Program-made: the position numbers and the translations under genes
Shown here: positions 43,943-52,245 of the stretch, in pieces
How the letters are laid out: every line of letters starts with the position of its first letter
How positions within the stretch are numbered: position 1 is the stretch's first letter
Notes under the pieces: model-generated
The model's input: the letters and a program-made list of their open reading frames with translations, nothing else
The model's database searches: none
Told to the model about the DNA's origin: nothing
Source: DATBLE01 sp963841405
GTDB taxonomy: Bacteria > Actinomycetota > Thermoleophilia > Gaiellales > Gaiellaceae
Length of the DNA stretch: 64,000 nucleotides
NCBI GenBank assembly: GCA_963841405.1
Contig: CAWJCM010000005.1
Location: forward strand, 124,001 to 188,000
Direction: 5' to 3'

Positions 43943-45991
43943 GTGGACTTCTTCAAGGACCATGCCGTGCTGTTCGCCCTCGTGTGCTCGGGCGTCGCGA
44001 TCGTGTACGGCCTCTATCTCGTCTACTGGCTGCTGTCGCAGCCGGCAGGCAGCGAGCGGATGCAGGAGATCGCGCGCGCCGTCCAGGAAGGCGCAGCCGC
44101 CTACCTGCGGAAGCAGTACACGACGATCGCCTTCGTCGCGATCGTGCCGTTCCTCCTGCTCGGCTTCTACAACAAGCTCGGCTGGGGTACCGCAGTCGGC
44201 TTCCTGATCGGCGCTTCGCTCTCCGCCGCCGCCGGCTTCATCGGCATGAACGTCGCCGTCCGCTCGAACGTCCGTACGGCCGAGGCGGCCAAGAACGGAC
44301 TCAAGCCGGCCCTGAACGTCGCGTTCCGCGCCGGCTCGGTCACCGGCCTTCTCGTCGTCGGCCTCGGCCTGTTCGGCGTCGCGGGGTACTACTGGGCGCT
44401 GACCGACTGGCTCGGCCACACGCACGAGTCGGCGATCAACGACCTCGTCGGACTCGCCTTCGGCGGCTCGCTGATCTCCGTCTTCGCGCGACTCGGCGGC
44501 GGCATCTTCACGAAGGCCGCCGACGTCGGCGCCGACCTCGTCGGGAAGATCGAGGCGGGGATCCCCGAGGACGACCCGCGCAACCCGGCCGTGATCGCGG
44601 ACAACGTCGGCGACAACGTCGGCGACTGCGCCGGCATGGCCGCCGACCTGTTCGAGACCTATGCCGTCACCGCAGTCGCGGTGATGCTGATCGCCTCCAA
44701 CCAGTTCCCGTCGAGCGGGCTCTGGCTCTACCCGCTCGCGATCGGCGGCATCTCGATCCTGGCCTCCGTGATCGGCACGTTCTTCGCACGTGTCGGGCGC
44801 GGCCAGAATGCGATCATCAACGCGCTTTACAAGGCGGTCGTGGTCGCCACGATCCTGTCGGCGCTCGGCTTCATCCCGATCACGCTCGCCTACGACGACG
44901 GGCCGTTCAGCTTCTGGAACCTGTACGGCTCGGCACTGATCGGGCTCGGCGTGACGTTCCTGCTGGTCGCGATCACCGAGTACTACACCGGCACGCGGTG
45001 GAACCCGGTGAAGTCGATCTCGGAGGCGTCCCAGACGGGGCACGCGACGAACATCATCGCCGGCCTCGCGATCGGCATGCGCGCGACCGCGCTGCCGGTG
45101 ATCACGATCGCGGTCGGGATCATCGCCTCGTACTACGCCGCCGGCCACGCGCTGTTCGGCATCGGCGTGGCGGTGATGGCACAGCTCTCGATGACCGGCC
45201 TGATCGTCGCGCTGGACGCCTACGGGCCTGTCACCGACAACGCCGGTGGGATCGCCGAGATGGCCGATCTCGACGAGTCCGTGCGCGCGATCACCGACCC
45301 GCTGGACGCGGTCGGGAACACGACCAAGGCGGTGACGAAGGGCTACGCGATCGGCTCCGCGGGCCTCGCGGCCCTGATCCTGTTCGACCAGTACACGAGC
45401 GGGCTCGACGGCACCTCTGTCGCGCAGAACTTCGACCTGAACAACCCGTGGGTGATCGCCGGGCTGTTCATCGGCGGGCTGATGCCGTTCCTGTTCGCGT
45501 CGCTCGCGATGACAGCGGTCGGACGCGCCGGCGGCGAGGTGGTCGAGGAGGTGCGCAGGCAGTTCCGCGAGAACCCCGGAATCATGGCGGGGACGACGAG
45601 GCCGGACTACTCGCGGGCGGTCGGGATCGTCACCGGCCGGGCGATCAAGCTGATGATGGCGCCCGCCGCGATCCCGATCATCGTCCCGATCGTGGTCGGG
45701 ATCATCCGCCCGGAGATGCTCGGCGGCCTGCTGATCGGGACGATCGTGACGGGCCTGTTCCTCGCGATCGCCATGACCTCCGGCGGCGGCGCCTGGGACA
45801 ACGCGAAGAAGCTGATCGAGGACGGCGCCTTCGGCGGCAAGGGCTCGGAGGCCCATGCGGCGGCGGTCACCGGCGACACGGTCGGCGACCCCTACAAGGA
45901 CACCGCCGGCCCGGCGATCAACCCGATGATCAAGATCGCCAACATCGTCGCGATCCTGATCATCCCGCTACTGGTCTCGATCCACGGCTAA
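43943..45991 (+). CDS. hppA: Membrane H+-translocating pyrophosphatase, K+-independent type
   Basis: 682 residues, ~16 TM helices. Substrate-site motifs: GGGIFTKAADVGADLVGKIE, DNVGDNVGDCAGMAADLFE, and the C-terminal GDTVGDPYKDTAGPAINPMIK. The ion-dependence motif reads GNTTKAVTKG, with Lys462 and Thr465 at the positions that have Ala/Gly in K+-dependent pumps, so this should be a K+-independent proton pump. It couples PPi hydrolysis to H+ export, saving ATP. GTG start. A palindromic hairpin begins 3 bp after its stop. Confidence 0.96.
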   Translation: MDFFKDHAVLFALVCSGVAIVYGLYLVYWLLSQPAGSERMQEIARAVQEGAAAYLRKQYTTIAFVAIVPFLLLGFYNKLGWGTAVGFLIGASLSAAAGFIGMNVAVRSNVRTAEAAKNGLKPALNVAFRAGSVTGLLVVGLGLFGVAGYYWALTDWLGHTHESAINDLVGLAFGGSLISVFARLGGGIFTKAADVGADLVGKIEAGIPEDDPRNPAVIADNVGDNVGDCAGMAADLFETYAVTAVAVMLIASNQFPSSGLWLYPLAIGGISILASVIGTFFARVGRGQNAIINALYKAVVVATILSALGFIPITLAYDDGPFSFWNLYGSALIGLGVTFLLVAITEYYTGTRWNPVKSISEASQTGHATNIIAGLAIGMRATALPVITIAVGIIASYYAAGHALFGIGVAVMAQLSMTGLIVALDAYGPVTDNAGGIAEMADLDESVRAITDPLDAVGNTTKAVTKGYAIGSAGLAALILFDQYTSGLDGTSVAQNFDLNNPWVIAGLFIGGLMPFLFASLAMTAVGRAGGEVVEEVRRQFRENPGIMAGTTRPDYSRAVGIVTGRAIKLMMAPAAIPIIVPIVVGIIRPEMLGGLLIGTIVTGLFLAIAMTSGGGAWDNAKKLIEDGAFGGKGSEAHAAAVTGDTVGDPYKDTAGPAINPMIKIANIVAILIIPLLVSIHG

Positions 45992-45994
45992 CAG

Positions 45995-46021
45995 CACGGG
46001 GGAACCCCTGGTTCCCCCGTG
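45995..46021 (+). terminator. GGGGGAACC hairpin repeat after hppA (copy 2)
   Basis: CACGGGGGAACC, loop CCT, GGTTCCCCCGTG: perfect 12-bp arms, 3 bp after the stop. Same sequence, loop and orientation as the hairpin following the AI-2E-family gene (16714-16742). No T-run follows. Confidence 0.65.
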
Positions 46022-46050
46022 AGCCCCCTCCTCGCGGACGCGGGCGCTGC

Positions 46051-46218
46051 TCAGTTGGTTGCGGAGCCGGCAACGCTCGGCTTGAGTCCAAGGCGGTCTC
46101 CGATCACCGCTGTGGCCGCGGCCGCCATGTCGGCCGCGGCGGCGGTGAGGGCAGCAGGATCCTGAGTACCGCTGACAAGGTCGAGGCACGTAACATCGGC
46201 CCGCTCGGCGTAGGTCCT
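46051..46218 (-). pseudogene. Possible 3' remnant of an unidentified gene
   Basis: The minus-strand frame is open for 55 codons to a TGA at 46051-46053 and reads like protein: YAERADVTCLDLVSGTQDP, ALTAAAADMAAAATAVIGD, RLGLKPSVAGSATN. There is no ATG, GTG or TTG before the Ala-rich part, and a stop lies just upstream (46219-46221). It may be the tail of a deleted gene. No family recognised. Confidence 0.3.
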
Positions 46219-46238
46219 TCAGTCGGTAGCGTTGGCCG

Positions 46239-46691
46239 GTGTTCACGCTCGCTGAACTGGAGCAGGTGGTTCGCGAAAGCTGGAGTCTTGAGACGTCGGA
46301 TGATCCAGACGAGTGGTCTCCCGAGAATCCGGCCAGAGGCCAGTGCGACATCACGTCGCTGGTGATCCACGATTTACTCGGGGGCGAGTTGCTTGCAGCG
46401 GATGTCTACCTTGACGGTCGGCGCGTCGAAGCGCACATGTGGAATCGCCTCCCGTCAGGCGTAGAGGTCGACCTCACGCGGGACCAGTTCAAGCGCGGGG
46501 AGGTGCTCGGCGAGCCGATGCCGCGTGCGCGTCCTGCGGAGTTCGAGCCCAAGCATCCGCGCTACCACCGGTACGAGACGTACCTCATCCTGTCAGAGCG
46601 TGTGCGCACCCGTTTAGGGCTGCGAGAAAGCTGGATCAAAGAAGCCTGGGGACGCCAGAAGGCCCGGGATCGCTCCCGGGCCTTCGAGTAG
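46239..46691 (+). CDS. YunG-like hypothetical protein
   Basis: 150 residues. LEQVVRESWSLETSDDPDEWSPENPARGQCDITSLVIHDLLGGELL, then VYLDGRRVEAHMWNRLPSGVEVDLTRDQF, matches the small YunG family (Cys in GQC, His in HMWN, Asp in DLT: a papain/transglutaminase-like set). Function unknown. Codon use is less GC-rich than neighbours, and it sits between a gene remnant and a tRNA, so it may be acquired. Its last codons form a strong hairpin (46659-46684). Confidence 0.65.
   Translation: MFTLAELEQVVRESWSLETSDDPDEWSPENPARGQCDITSLVIHDLLGGELLAADVYLDGRRVEAHMWNRLPSGVEVDLTRDQFKRGEVLGEPMPRARPAEFEPKHPRYHRYETYLILSERVRTRLGLRESWIKEAWGRQKARDRSRAFE
46659..46684 (+). terminator. Hairpin overlapping the end of the YunG-like gene
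   Basis: Perfect 11-bp stem AAGGCCCGGGA / TCCCGGGCCTT with a TCGC loop, ending 5 bp before the last base of the stop-codon region (stop 46689-46691). The stem is symmetric, so it could also end the leftward tRNA transcript. No long T-run. Confidence 0.55.
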
Positions 46692-46751
46692 CTCACCCGG
46701 CCGCTAGGTCGAGTCCCGGCCGTCAACCGAAGTCAGTATGCCGAAGAGGCG

Positions 46752-46824
46752 CCCCGAAGGCAGGATTCGAACCTGCATCTTCCCGGTTGACGGCCGGGTG
46801 CTCTACCAGTTGAGCTACTCCGGG
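46752..46824 (-). tRNA. tRNA-Asp (anticodon GTC)
   Basis: Reading the minus strand: acceptor CCCGGAG pairs with CTTCGGG. D arm is GCTCAACTGGTAGAGC. The anticodon stem CCCGG/CCGGG encloses loop CCGTCAA with anticodon GTC. T arm is GCAGGTTCGAATCCTGC. The discriminator is G, as needed for tRNA-Asp. 73 nt, CCA not encoded. A 15-bp inverted copy of the anticodon arm (CCCGGCCGTCAACCG) lies at 46715-46729. Confidence 0.9.
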
Positions 46825-46959
46825 GACGCCGGAGATCAGAGTTCCGAAAACAGCCACGGCTACGCATCGTCTGTGGACGCTTCGTCACCCTCTCGTGGCG
46901 GGGGCCGTCCCTGCAACAACGCCCAAGAGGACGACAGCCTGCGGGCATAGAGTTCGGCG

Positions 46960-48858
46960 GTGCCTCACCGGCGCCGGCGGCAGCAGCAGGGACTCGAGCG
47001 CGTCCTCGGGACGCCGGCGCTCTTCTCCACCGCCTACGGCAACGTCGGCTCCTCGATCTACTACGCGCTCGGCGTCACCGCGGCGATCGCGCTCGGGCTC
47101 ACCCCGCTCGTCTTCCTGATCAGCGGCCTGATCTTCGCCTGCACGGCCGCCACCTACGCCGAGGGCACGGTCCGCTACCCGGAGGCGGGCGGCTCCTCCA
47201 GCTTCGCGCGCCACGCCTTCAACGAGCTCGTCTCGTTCGGGGCGGCGTGGGCACAGATGCTCAACTACATCATCACCGTCGCCATCTCGGCGTTCTTCGT
47301 TCCGCATTACCTGTCGATCTTCTGGGAGCCGCTGAGGACGAACCCGTGGGACATCATCGGCGGCGCGGCGGTGATCCTGATCCTGGTCGCCATCAACATT
47401 GTCGGGGTCAAGGAGGCGGCCGGCCTGAACGTCTTCCTGGCCGTGCTCGACTTCGCCACGCAACTCCTGCTGGTGATCGTCGGCTTCGCGATCGTCTTCG
47501 ACCCGCACATCCTGACGGCCAACGTCCACTGGGGAATCGCGCCGACCTGGGGGAACTTCGCGCTCGCGATCCCGGTGGCCATGATCGCCTACACGGGGAT
47601 CGAGACGGTCTCCAACCTCGCGGAGGAGGCCCGCGACCCGACGCGCTCGATCCCCGCGTCGATCCGGCTGGTGGCGGTCGCGGTGTTCGCGATCTACTTC
47701 ACGCTGCCGATGATCGCCCTGTCGGCGCTGCCGGTCTACCAGAACGCCGCCGGCGACTACGTGACCAAGCTCGGCCTGCCGCCGGACCAGGGGGGCTTCG
47801 AGAACGACCCGGTGCTGGGCCTCGTCGAGAACCTCGGCCTGCACGGCTGGGTGCTCAGCTCGGCCAAGGTCTACGTCGGCATCCTGGCGGCGACCATCCT
47901 GTTCATCGCCACCAACGCAGGCGTGATCGGCGCCTCGCGGATCACCTACTCGATGGCGACCTACCGGCAGCTCCCGGAGGTCTTCCGGCGCCTCCACCCG
48001 CGCTTCAAGACGCCGTGGCTGTCGCTGATCGTCTTCGCCGCAGCCATCCCGATCGCCGTGCTGCTGCCGGGGAAGGTCAATTTCCTGGGGACGATGTACT
48101 CGTTCGGCGCGATGCTGTCGTTCACGATCGCGCACGCCTCGATCATCCAGCTCCGGCGCCGGAAGCAGGAGCCCGGTGCGTACCGAGCCCGGCCGAACCT
48201 GCGCATCGGCGACCTCGACCTGCCTTTGTTCGCGCTGCTCGGCGGTCTGGGCACCTCGATCGCCTGGGTGGTCGTCGTCGTCCAGTACCCGCCCGCGCGC
48301 TGGGCGGGCCTCGTCTGGCTCGCCGCCGGGTTCGTGTTCTACTGGCTGTACCGGACGCAGGTGCTGGAGCAGCCCCTGACCAAAACCGTGAGGGCGCCGA
48401 TGCTCGTCCTCGGACCCTCGCTGACGATCGAGTACCGGACGATCGTCGTGCCGGTGAAGCGGACCGGCGAGAGCGAGGAGGCGCTGGTCGCCGCCGCGCG
48501 CCTGGCCGCGCAGCGCGGCGCGACGGTGGTCGTCGTTCACGCGATCGAGGTGCCCCTCTCGCTGCCGCTCGACGCCAGGCTGCCGGAGGAGCAGGACGCT
48601 GCCGAGTCGCTGCTGGACGACGCCCAGGCGTTCGTCGAGAGCTACGGCGTCCGGACCGTCACCCGGCTCCTGCGCGCCCGGAAGGCCGGTCCGGCGATCG
48701 TCGAGGAGGTCCGCCGCCGGAACGCCGAGCTCGTCCTGCTCGGCGCGCCGCGGCAGGCGGCGGCCGGGCGGCGCGCCCTCTTCGGCGGAACCGTCGACCA
48801 CGTCCTGCGCGAGGCGCCCTGTCGCGTCCTGGTCGCCGCCGGGAAGCAGGCGGCATGA
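46960..48858 (+). CDS. APC-superfamily permease with C-terminal UspA domain (probable KimA-like K+ importer)
   Basis: 632 residues: ~12 TM helices (starting TAYGNVGSSIYYALGVTAAIALG; YTGIETVSNLAEEARDP in the middle), then a cytosolic universal-stress-protein domain from ~485 (TIVVPVKRTGESEEALVAAARLAA ... ELVLLGAPRQ). The APC+cytosolic-domain layout and ~630-residue length match KimA-type potassium importers and M. tuberculosis Rv2690c, which sits next to ceoB/ceoC. The same genes follow here. Amino-acid transport remains possible. TAGAGT 6 bp before the GTG suggests a leaderless mRNA. Confidence 0.82.
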   Translation: MPHRRRRQQQGLERVLGTPALFSTAYGNVGSSIYYALGVTAAIALGLTPLVFLISGLIFACTAATYAEGTVRYPEAGGSSSFARHAFNELVSFGAAWAQMLNYIITVAISAFFVPHYLSIFWEPLRTNPWDIIGGAAVILILVAINIVGVKEAAGLNVFLAVLDFATQLLLVIVGFAIVFDPHILTANVHWGIAPTWGNFALAIPVAMIAYTGIETVSNLAEEARDPTRSIPASIRLVAVAVFAIYFTLPMIALSALPVYQNAAGDYVTKLGLPPDQGGFENDPVLGLVENLGLHGWVLSSAKVYVGILAATILFIATNAGVIGASRITYSMATYRQLPEVFRRLHPRFKTPWLSLIVFAAAIPIAVLLPGKVNFLGTMYSFGAMLSFTIAHASIIQLRRRKQEPGAYRARPNLRIGDLDLPLFALLGGLGTSIAWVVVVVQYPPARWAGLVWLAAGFVFYWLYRTQVLEQPLTKTVRAPMLVLGPSLTIEYRTIVVPVKRTGESEEALVAAARLAAQRGATVVVVHAIEVPLSLPLDARLPEEQDAAESLLDDAQAFVESYGVRTVTRLLRARKAGPAIVEEVRRRNAELVLLGAPRQAAAGRRALFGGTVDHVLREAPCRVLVAAGKQAA

Positions 48859-48859
48859 T

Positions 48860-48917
48860 CGCTCGCCGCGCGTCGCGCTGGCTCGCTCCCGCCAGGTCGG
48901 TCGCGGCGGCGAAAACC
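48860..48917. repeat. Dispersed repeat, copy B (between APC gene and small gene)
   Basis: Aligns with 7362-7427 (shared blocks CGCTCGCCGCGC, GCTCGCTC, CCGCCA-GTCGGTCGCGGC, AAA), with one ~9-bp gap. Here it fills most of the 85-bp gap after the permease stop. Confidence 0.55.
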
Positions 48918-48943
48918 ACCTGCCGAGCGTGGGCGGGAGAACT

Positions 48944-49114
48944 ATGAGCGCAAGGCGGCACGGCACGGCCGCGATCTCTCTCGTGCTCGTGGTGCTCGGC
49001 CTCGTGGTGATCGCCCGCACGATCCAGGCCGGCGTCGGCGGCGGCCTCGGCCTCGTCATCGGCGCCATGCTGGTCGCCGCCGGCGCCCTCCGGCTCTACC
49101 TGGCGACCCGCTGA
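48944..49114 (+). CDS. Small two-helix membrane protein
   Basis: 56 residues: basic N-terminus (MSARRHG), helix TAAISLVLVVLGLVVIARTI, short Gly-rich turn, helix GLVIGAMLVAAGALRLYLA. ATG 48944 has an SD-like GGGAGA. Its TGA shares the A with the next ATG (TGATG, 49112-49116), so it is coupled to the second APC permease. It might be a subunit or regulator of the transporters. No family recognised. Confidence 0.65.
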   Translation: MSARRHGTAAISLVLVVLGLVVIARTIQAGVGGGLGLVIGAMLVAAGALRLYLATR

Positions 49115-51024
49115 TGCCCAGGCGCCTCCCAGGACTTGTCCGCAGCCTCAGCGAGGAGTCGCTCGCGTCGGTCGCGTACGGCGAGGTCGGCTCGTCGATC
49201 TACTTCGCGCTCGGGATCGTGGCGCTGTTCGCGCTCGGGTTGACCCCGTGGGTGCTGCTCGTGGTCGGCGCCATCTTCATGCTCGTCTCGCTCTCGTACG
49301 CCGAGGGGACGGCCGCGATCCCGGAGACGGGCGGCGCGGCGATGCTCGCGCGCCGCGCGTTCAACGACCCGATCGGGTTCCTGACCGGCTGGGTGCTGTT
49401 GCTCGATTACACGATCGTGATCGCGCTCGCGGCGCTCTTCATACCGCACTACTTCGGGCACGCGATCGGCTGGCTGCGGCTGACGCACCATCCGTGGGAC
49501 GTGGTCGCGGCAGTGTTCATCGTGCTCGCGATCACGCTCCTGCGGCTGATCCGCCGGCCCGGGCTCTACCGGATCGCGATCGTCGTCGCGGTGGTCGCAT
49601 TCGTCACGGACGTGATCCTGATCGTGCTCGGCTTCGCGTTCCTGTTCTCGCCGTCCGACCTCGGCCACGGCGCTCACCCCGGGGTCGCCCCGACCTGGCA
49701 CTCGCTGGCCTTCGCGCTGCCGGTGGCGATGCTCGCGTACACCGGCCTGGAGACCCTCGCCAACCTCGCCCAGGAGGCGCGGGAGCCCGGGAAGTCCATG
49801 CCCCGCAGCCTGTTCGTCGGCCTCGGGGCCGCGGTGCTGGTCTCGGCGCTGGTCGGCGTGGTCGCGGTCGCAGCCTTCCCGGCGGTCACCGGATCCGACT
49901 CGGTGACCACGCGGCTGGCGACAGACTGGATCCAGGCGCCGCTCGTCGGGATCGTCTCCGCGTTCAACGGGCACATGCCGGCTCTGCTCGTGGACATCCT
50001 TCGGGTGATGGTCGGCCTCACCGGCGCCGGCGTTCTGCTGGCGGCCGCGACGACGTCGATCTCCGGCGTAGGCCGCGTCGTCTACTCGCTCGGCCGGCAC
50101 CAGATGCTGCCGCACGCATTCGGGACGTTCGGCCGTCGCAGCACGCTGCCGCCCGCCGCGATCCTCGGCGCAGCAGCGGTCTCGATCACGCTGGTGATCG
50201 TCTCCGCCTCGGTCGGCCGTGAGGCCCGGTTCCTCGCCAGCCTGTACAGCTTCGGCGTCCTGATCACCTTCGCGATCGCGCAGGCGGCCGTCGTGCGACT
50301 CCGCTTCACGGAGCCGGACCTGCCGCGTCCGTACGTCGCTCCGTTGAACGTCCGCATCGGCGGGCGTCCCGTCCCGGTCGCCGCCCTGCTCGGGATCCCG
50401 CTGGTGGTGGCGCTCTGGGTGATCTCGTTCTCCACGCATGCAGCCGCCAGGATCGGGGGCCCGGCGTGGCTCCTCCTCGGCGCCTGCCTCTACGTCTACG
50501 CGCGCGTCCGCCGGGGGGCCGGCTTGCTCGAGCACGTCGCCGCCCCGGTTCCGGACCTCGTCCCCGCCAGGGAAGGCGAGTACGAGCGGATCCTCGTCCC
50601 GGTCAAGCTCGGCCCGATCGGCGAGGAGATGCTCGCGACCGCGATCAAGCTCGCCGAGGAACGCGGCGGCATGATCCACGCCCTGCACGTGATCAGCGTT
50701 CCGCTCTCGCTGCCGCTCGACGCGGAGGTCGCCGACCAGGAGGAGCGGGCGAGCGCTTCGCTCGAAGATGCGCGGACACTGGCCGAGGAGCACGGCGTGA
50801 CGATCGAGGGCGAAACCGTCCGCGCGCGCGCGATCGGCGAGGCGATCGTCGAGGAGGCGCGCGCGATCGGCGCCGACTTGATCGTGATGGGCTCAGCTCC
50901 CCGTTGGCGTCGCCAGTCGCGCTTCTTCAGCCCCACGGTCGACTACGTGCTGCGCCGGGCGCCCTGCGAGGTGATGGTGCTCGCCTATCCGCAGGGCATC
51001 CTCGAGGAAGAGGCGCTCGCCTAG
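49114..51024 (+). CDS. Second APC permease with C-terminal UspA domain
   Basis: 636 residues, paralogous to the protein at 46960 (same TM order, LASVAYGEVGSSIYFALGIVALFALG, LAYTGLETLANLAQEAREP, then UspA domain with RILVPVKLGPIGEEMLATAIKLAEE and ADLIVMGSAPRWRR). The USP G-x2-G-x9-G nucleotide motif is not clearly conserved. Coupled to the small membrane gene. Followed by ceoB/ceoC. Two tandem copies may differ in affinity or subunit partner. K+ transport is inferred from this neighbourhood. Confidence 0.82.
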   Translation: MPRRLPGLVRSLSEESLASVAYGEVGSSIYFALGIVALFALGLTPWVLLVVGAIFMLVSLSYAEGTAAIPETGGAAMLARRAFNDPIGFLTGWVLLLDYTIVIALAALFIPHYFGHAIGWLRLTHHPWDVVAAVFIVLAITLLRLIRRPGLYRIAIVVAVVAFVTDVILIVLGFAFLFSPSDLGHGAHPGVAPTWHSLAFALPVAMLAYTGLETLANLAQEAREPGKSMPRSLFVGLGAAVLVSALVGVVAVAAFPAVTGSDSVTTRLATDWIQAPLVGIVSAFNGHMPALLVDILRVMVGLTGAGVLLAAATTSISGVGRVVYSLGRHQMLPHAFGTFGRRSTLPPAAILGAAAVSITLVIVSASVGREARFLASLYSFGVLITFAIAQAAVVRLRFTEPDLPRPYVAPLNVRIGGRPVPVAALLGIPLVVALWVISFSTHAAARIGGPAWLLLGACLYVYARVRRGAGLLEHVAAPVPDLVPAREGEYERILVPVKLGPIGEEMLATAIKLAEERGGMIHALHVISVPLSLPLDAEVADQEERASASLEDARTLAEEHGVTIEGETVRARAIGEAIVEEARAIGADLIVMGSAPRWRRQSRFFSPTVDYVLRRAPCEVMVLAYPQGILEEEALA

Positions 51025-51113
51025 CCTCCGCGCAGCTCGATCAGCTCGTCGGTGGAGGGCTCGTCGTCGGAGCCGGGCCTGATCACCGGTACACCTTGCG
51101 GACGGCCGAGCAC
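51021..51113 (-). CDS. Doubtful 30-residue ORF
   Basis: Minus-strand GTG 51113 to TAG 51021, product VLGRPQGVPVIRPG ... STDELIELRGG. The stop shares CTAG with the convergent permease stop, as for other convergent pairs here, and the sequence reads cleanly. There is no homology or SD to support it. Otherwise the 126-bp gap between the permease and ceoB holds only promoter-like sequence. Confidence 0.25.
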   Translation of the reverse strand: MLGRPQGVPVIRPGSDDEPSTDELIELRGG

Positions 51114-51150
51114 CAGGCTTCCTGCTTGACCGCTGGGCTACGCTGATCCC

Positions 51151-51576
51151 GTGAAGGCGATCGTGATCGGCTGCGGCCGGGTGGGCTCGACCGTCGCGCA
51201 CCAGCTGCACGAGGAGGGCTGGGACGTCGTCGCCGTCGACGAGAAGGAGGAGGCGCTGGGCAGGCTCGGCGAGAGCTGGAGCGGCGGCTTCGTCGTCGGC
51301 CACGGCATGGACACGTCCGTCCTCCGCCGCGCCGGGATCGAGGACGCCGACGCGGTCGTGGTCGCCACCGACGGCGACAACACCAACATCGTGGTCGGCC
51401 AGGTCGTCCAGAAGCGCTTCGGAATCGACTGCGTCGTCGTCCGTCTGCTCGACCCGGCACGCGCCGAGTTCTACGAGCAGCAGGGCATGCGCACGGTCTG
51501 CCCGACCTCGAACGCGATCGACCGGCTGACCGAGGCCGTCCGCGCCTGCGACGTCCCGCAGCCGGCGCAGGTGTAG
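51151..51576 (+). CDS. ceoB: RCK_N (TrkA-N) potassium channel/transport regulator, CeoB-like
   Basis: 141 residues, a single Rossmann RCK domain: AIVIGCGRVGSTVAHQL, VVGHGMDTSVLRRAGIEDADAVVVATDGDNTN, VVVRLLDPARAEFYEQQGM. No C-terminal RCK_C. It likely senses NAD(H) or nucleotides and gates K+ uptake together with the next gene. GTG start. The arrangement APC permease-ceoB-ceoC is conserved in mycobacteria. Confidence 0.85.
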   Translation: MKAIVIGCGRVGSTVAHQLHEEGWDVVAVDEKEEALGRLGESWSGGFVVGHGMDTSVLRRAGIEDADAVVVATDGDNTNIVVGQVVQKRFGIDCVVVRLLDPARAEFYEQQGMRTVCPTSNAIDRLTEAVRACDVPQPAQV

Positions 51577-51582
51577 CGGCCG

Positions 51583-52245
51583 ATGTACGTCCTGATCGCA
51601 GGTGGAGGCAAGATCGGCGCGAACCTCGCACGCAGCCTGCTCCGCGTCGGGCACGAGGTGACGCTGGTCGAGCAGCGCCGCGACCGGTTCGAGCGCCTGG
51701 AGGACGAGCTGGAGCACGTGGTCGTCCACGGCGACGCGACCGAGATCTTCGTGCTCGAGCGCGCCGGGATCCAGCGGCCGCCGAGCATCGTGGTCGCGGT
51801 CACCGGCGACGACGAGGACAACATCGTCATCTGCCAGCTCGCACGCGAGCGCTACGGCGTCGACAAGGTGATCGCGCGCGTCAACGACCCGCGCAACCAG
51901 GTGCACTTCGACCTGCTCGGCGTCTCGCCGACCGTCTGCGCCACCTCGTCGATCATGGCCCTGATCGAGCACGAGGTGCCGGAGCACGGCCTCGTCCACC
52001 TCCTCGAGCTGCCGAAGGAGAACGTCGAGATCGTCGAGGTCCTGATCCCGCCGGACGCAGACTGCGCCGGCACCCGCATCGACCGGCTGCAGCTCCCCGA
52101 GGGCGCCCGCCTGATCTCGGTGAAGCGCAACGGCCAGTTCGAGATCGCCGACGGCGACACCTCGCTCCGCGCGGGCGACCAGGTCCTGGCAATCCTTCAG
52201 CCGGGGAAGGAGGACGAGCTCCGGCGTGTCCTGCTCAAGAGCTAG
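51583..52245 (+). CDS. ceoC: TrkA-family protein with RCK_N and RCK_C domains, CeoC-like
   Basis: 220 residues: VLIAGGGKIGANLARSLLRVGHEVTLVEQRRDR, GDATEIFVLERAGIQRPPSIVVAVTGDDEDNIVICQLA (RCK_N), and a C-terminal RCK_C (VEVLIPPDADCAGTRIDRLQLPEGARLISVKR). It is 6 bp downstream of ceoB. Expected to be a cytosolic regulatory subunit of K+ transport. The sugar dehydrogenase GTG overlaps its last 20 bp. Confidence 0.87.
   Translation: MYVLIAGGGKIGANLARSLLRVGHEVTLVEQRRDRFERLEDELEHVVVHGDATEIFVLERAGIQRPPSIVVAVTGDDEDNIVICQLARERYGVDKVIARVNDPRNQVHFDLLGVSPTVCATSSIMALIEHEVPEHGLVHLLELPKENVEIVEVLIPPDADCAGTRIDRLQLPEGARLISVKRNGQFEIADGDTSLRAGDQVLAILQPGKEDELRRVLLKS

Noticed and set aside
43127..45856. A 909-codon minus-strand open frame opposite hppA
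   Set aside because: Composition (Asp/Arg/Glu/His runs) is that of a shadow of the hydrophobic hppA frame. No motif is recognisable.
46825..46959. c-di-AMP (ydaO) riboswitch before the first APC-UspA gene
   Set aside because: The space between the tRNA and the gene is only 135 bp and none of the conserved ydaO blocks is visible; a leaderless promoter fits better.
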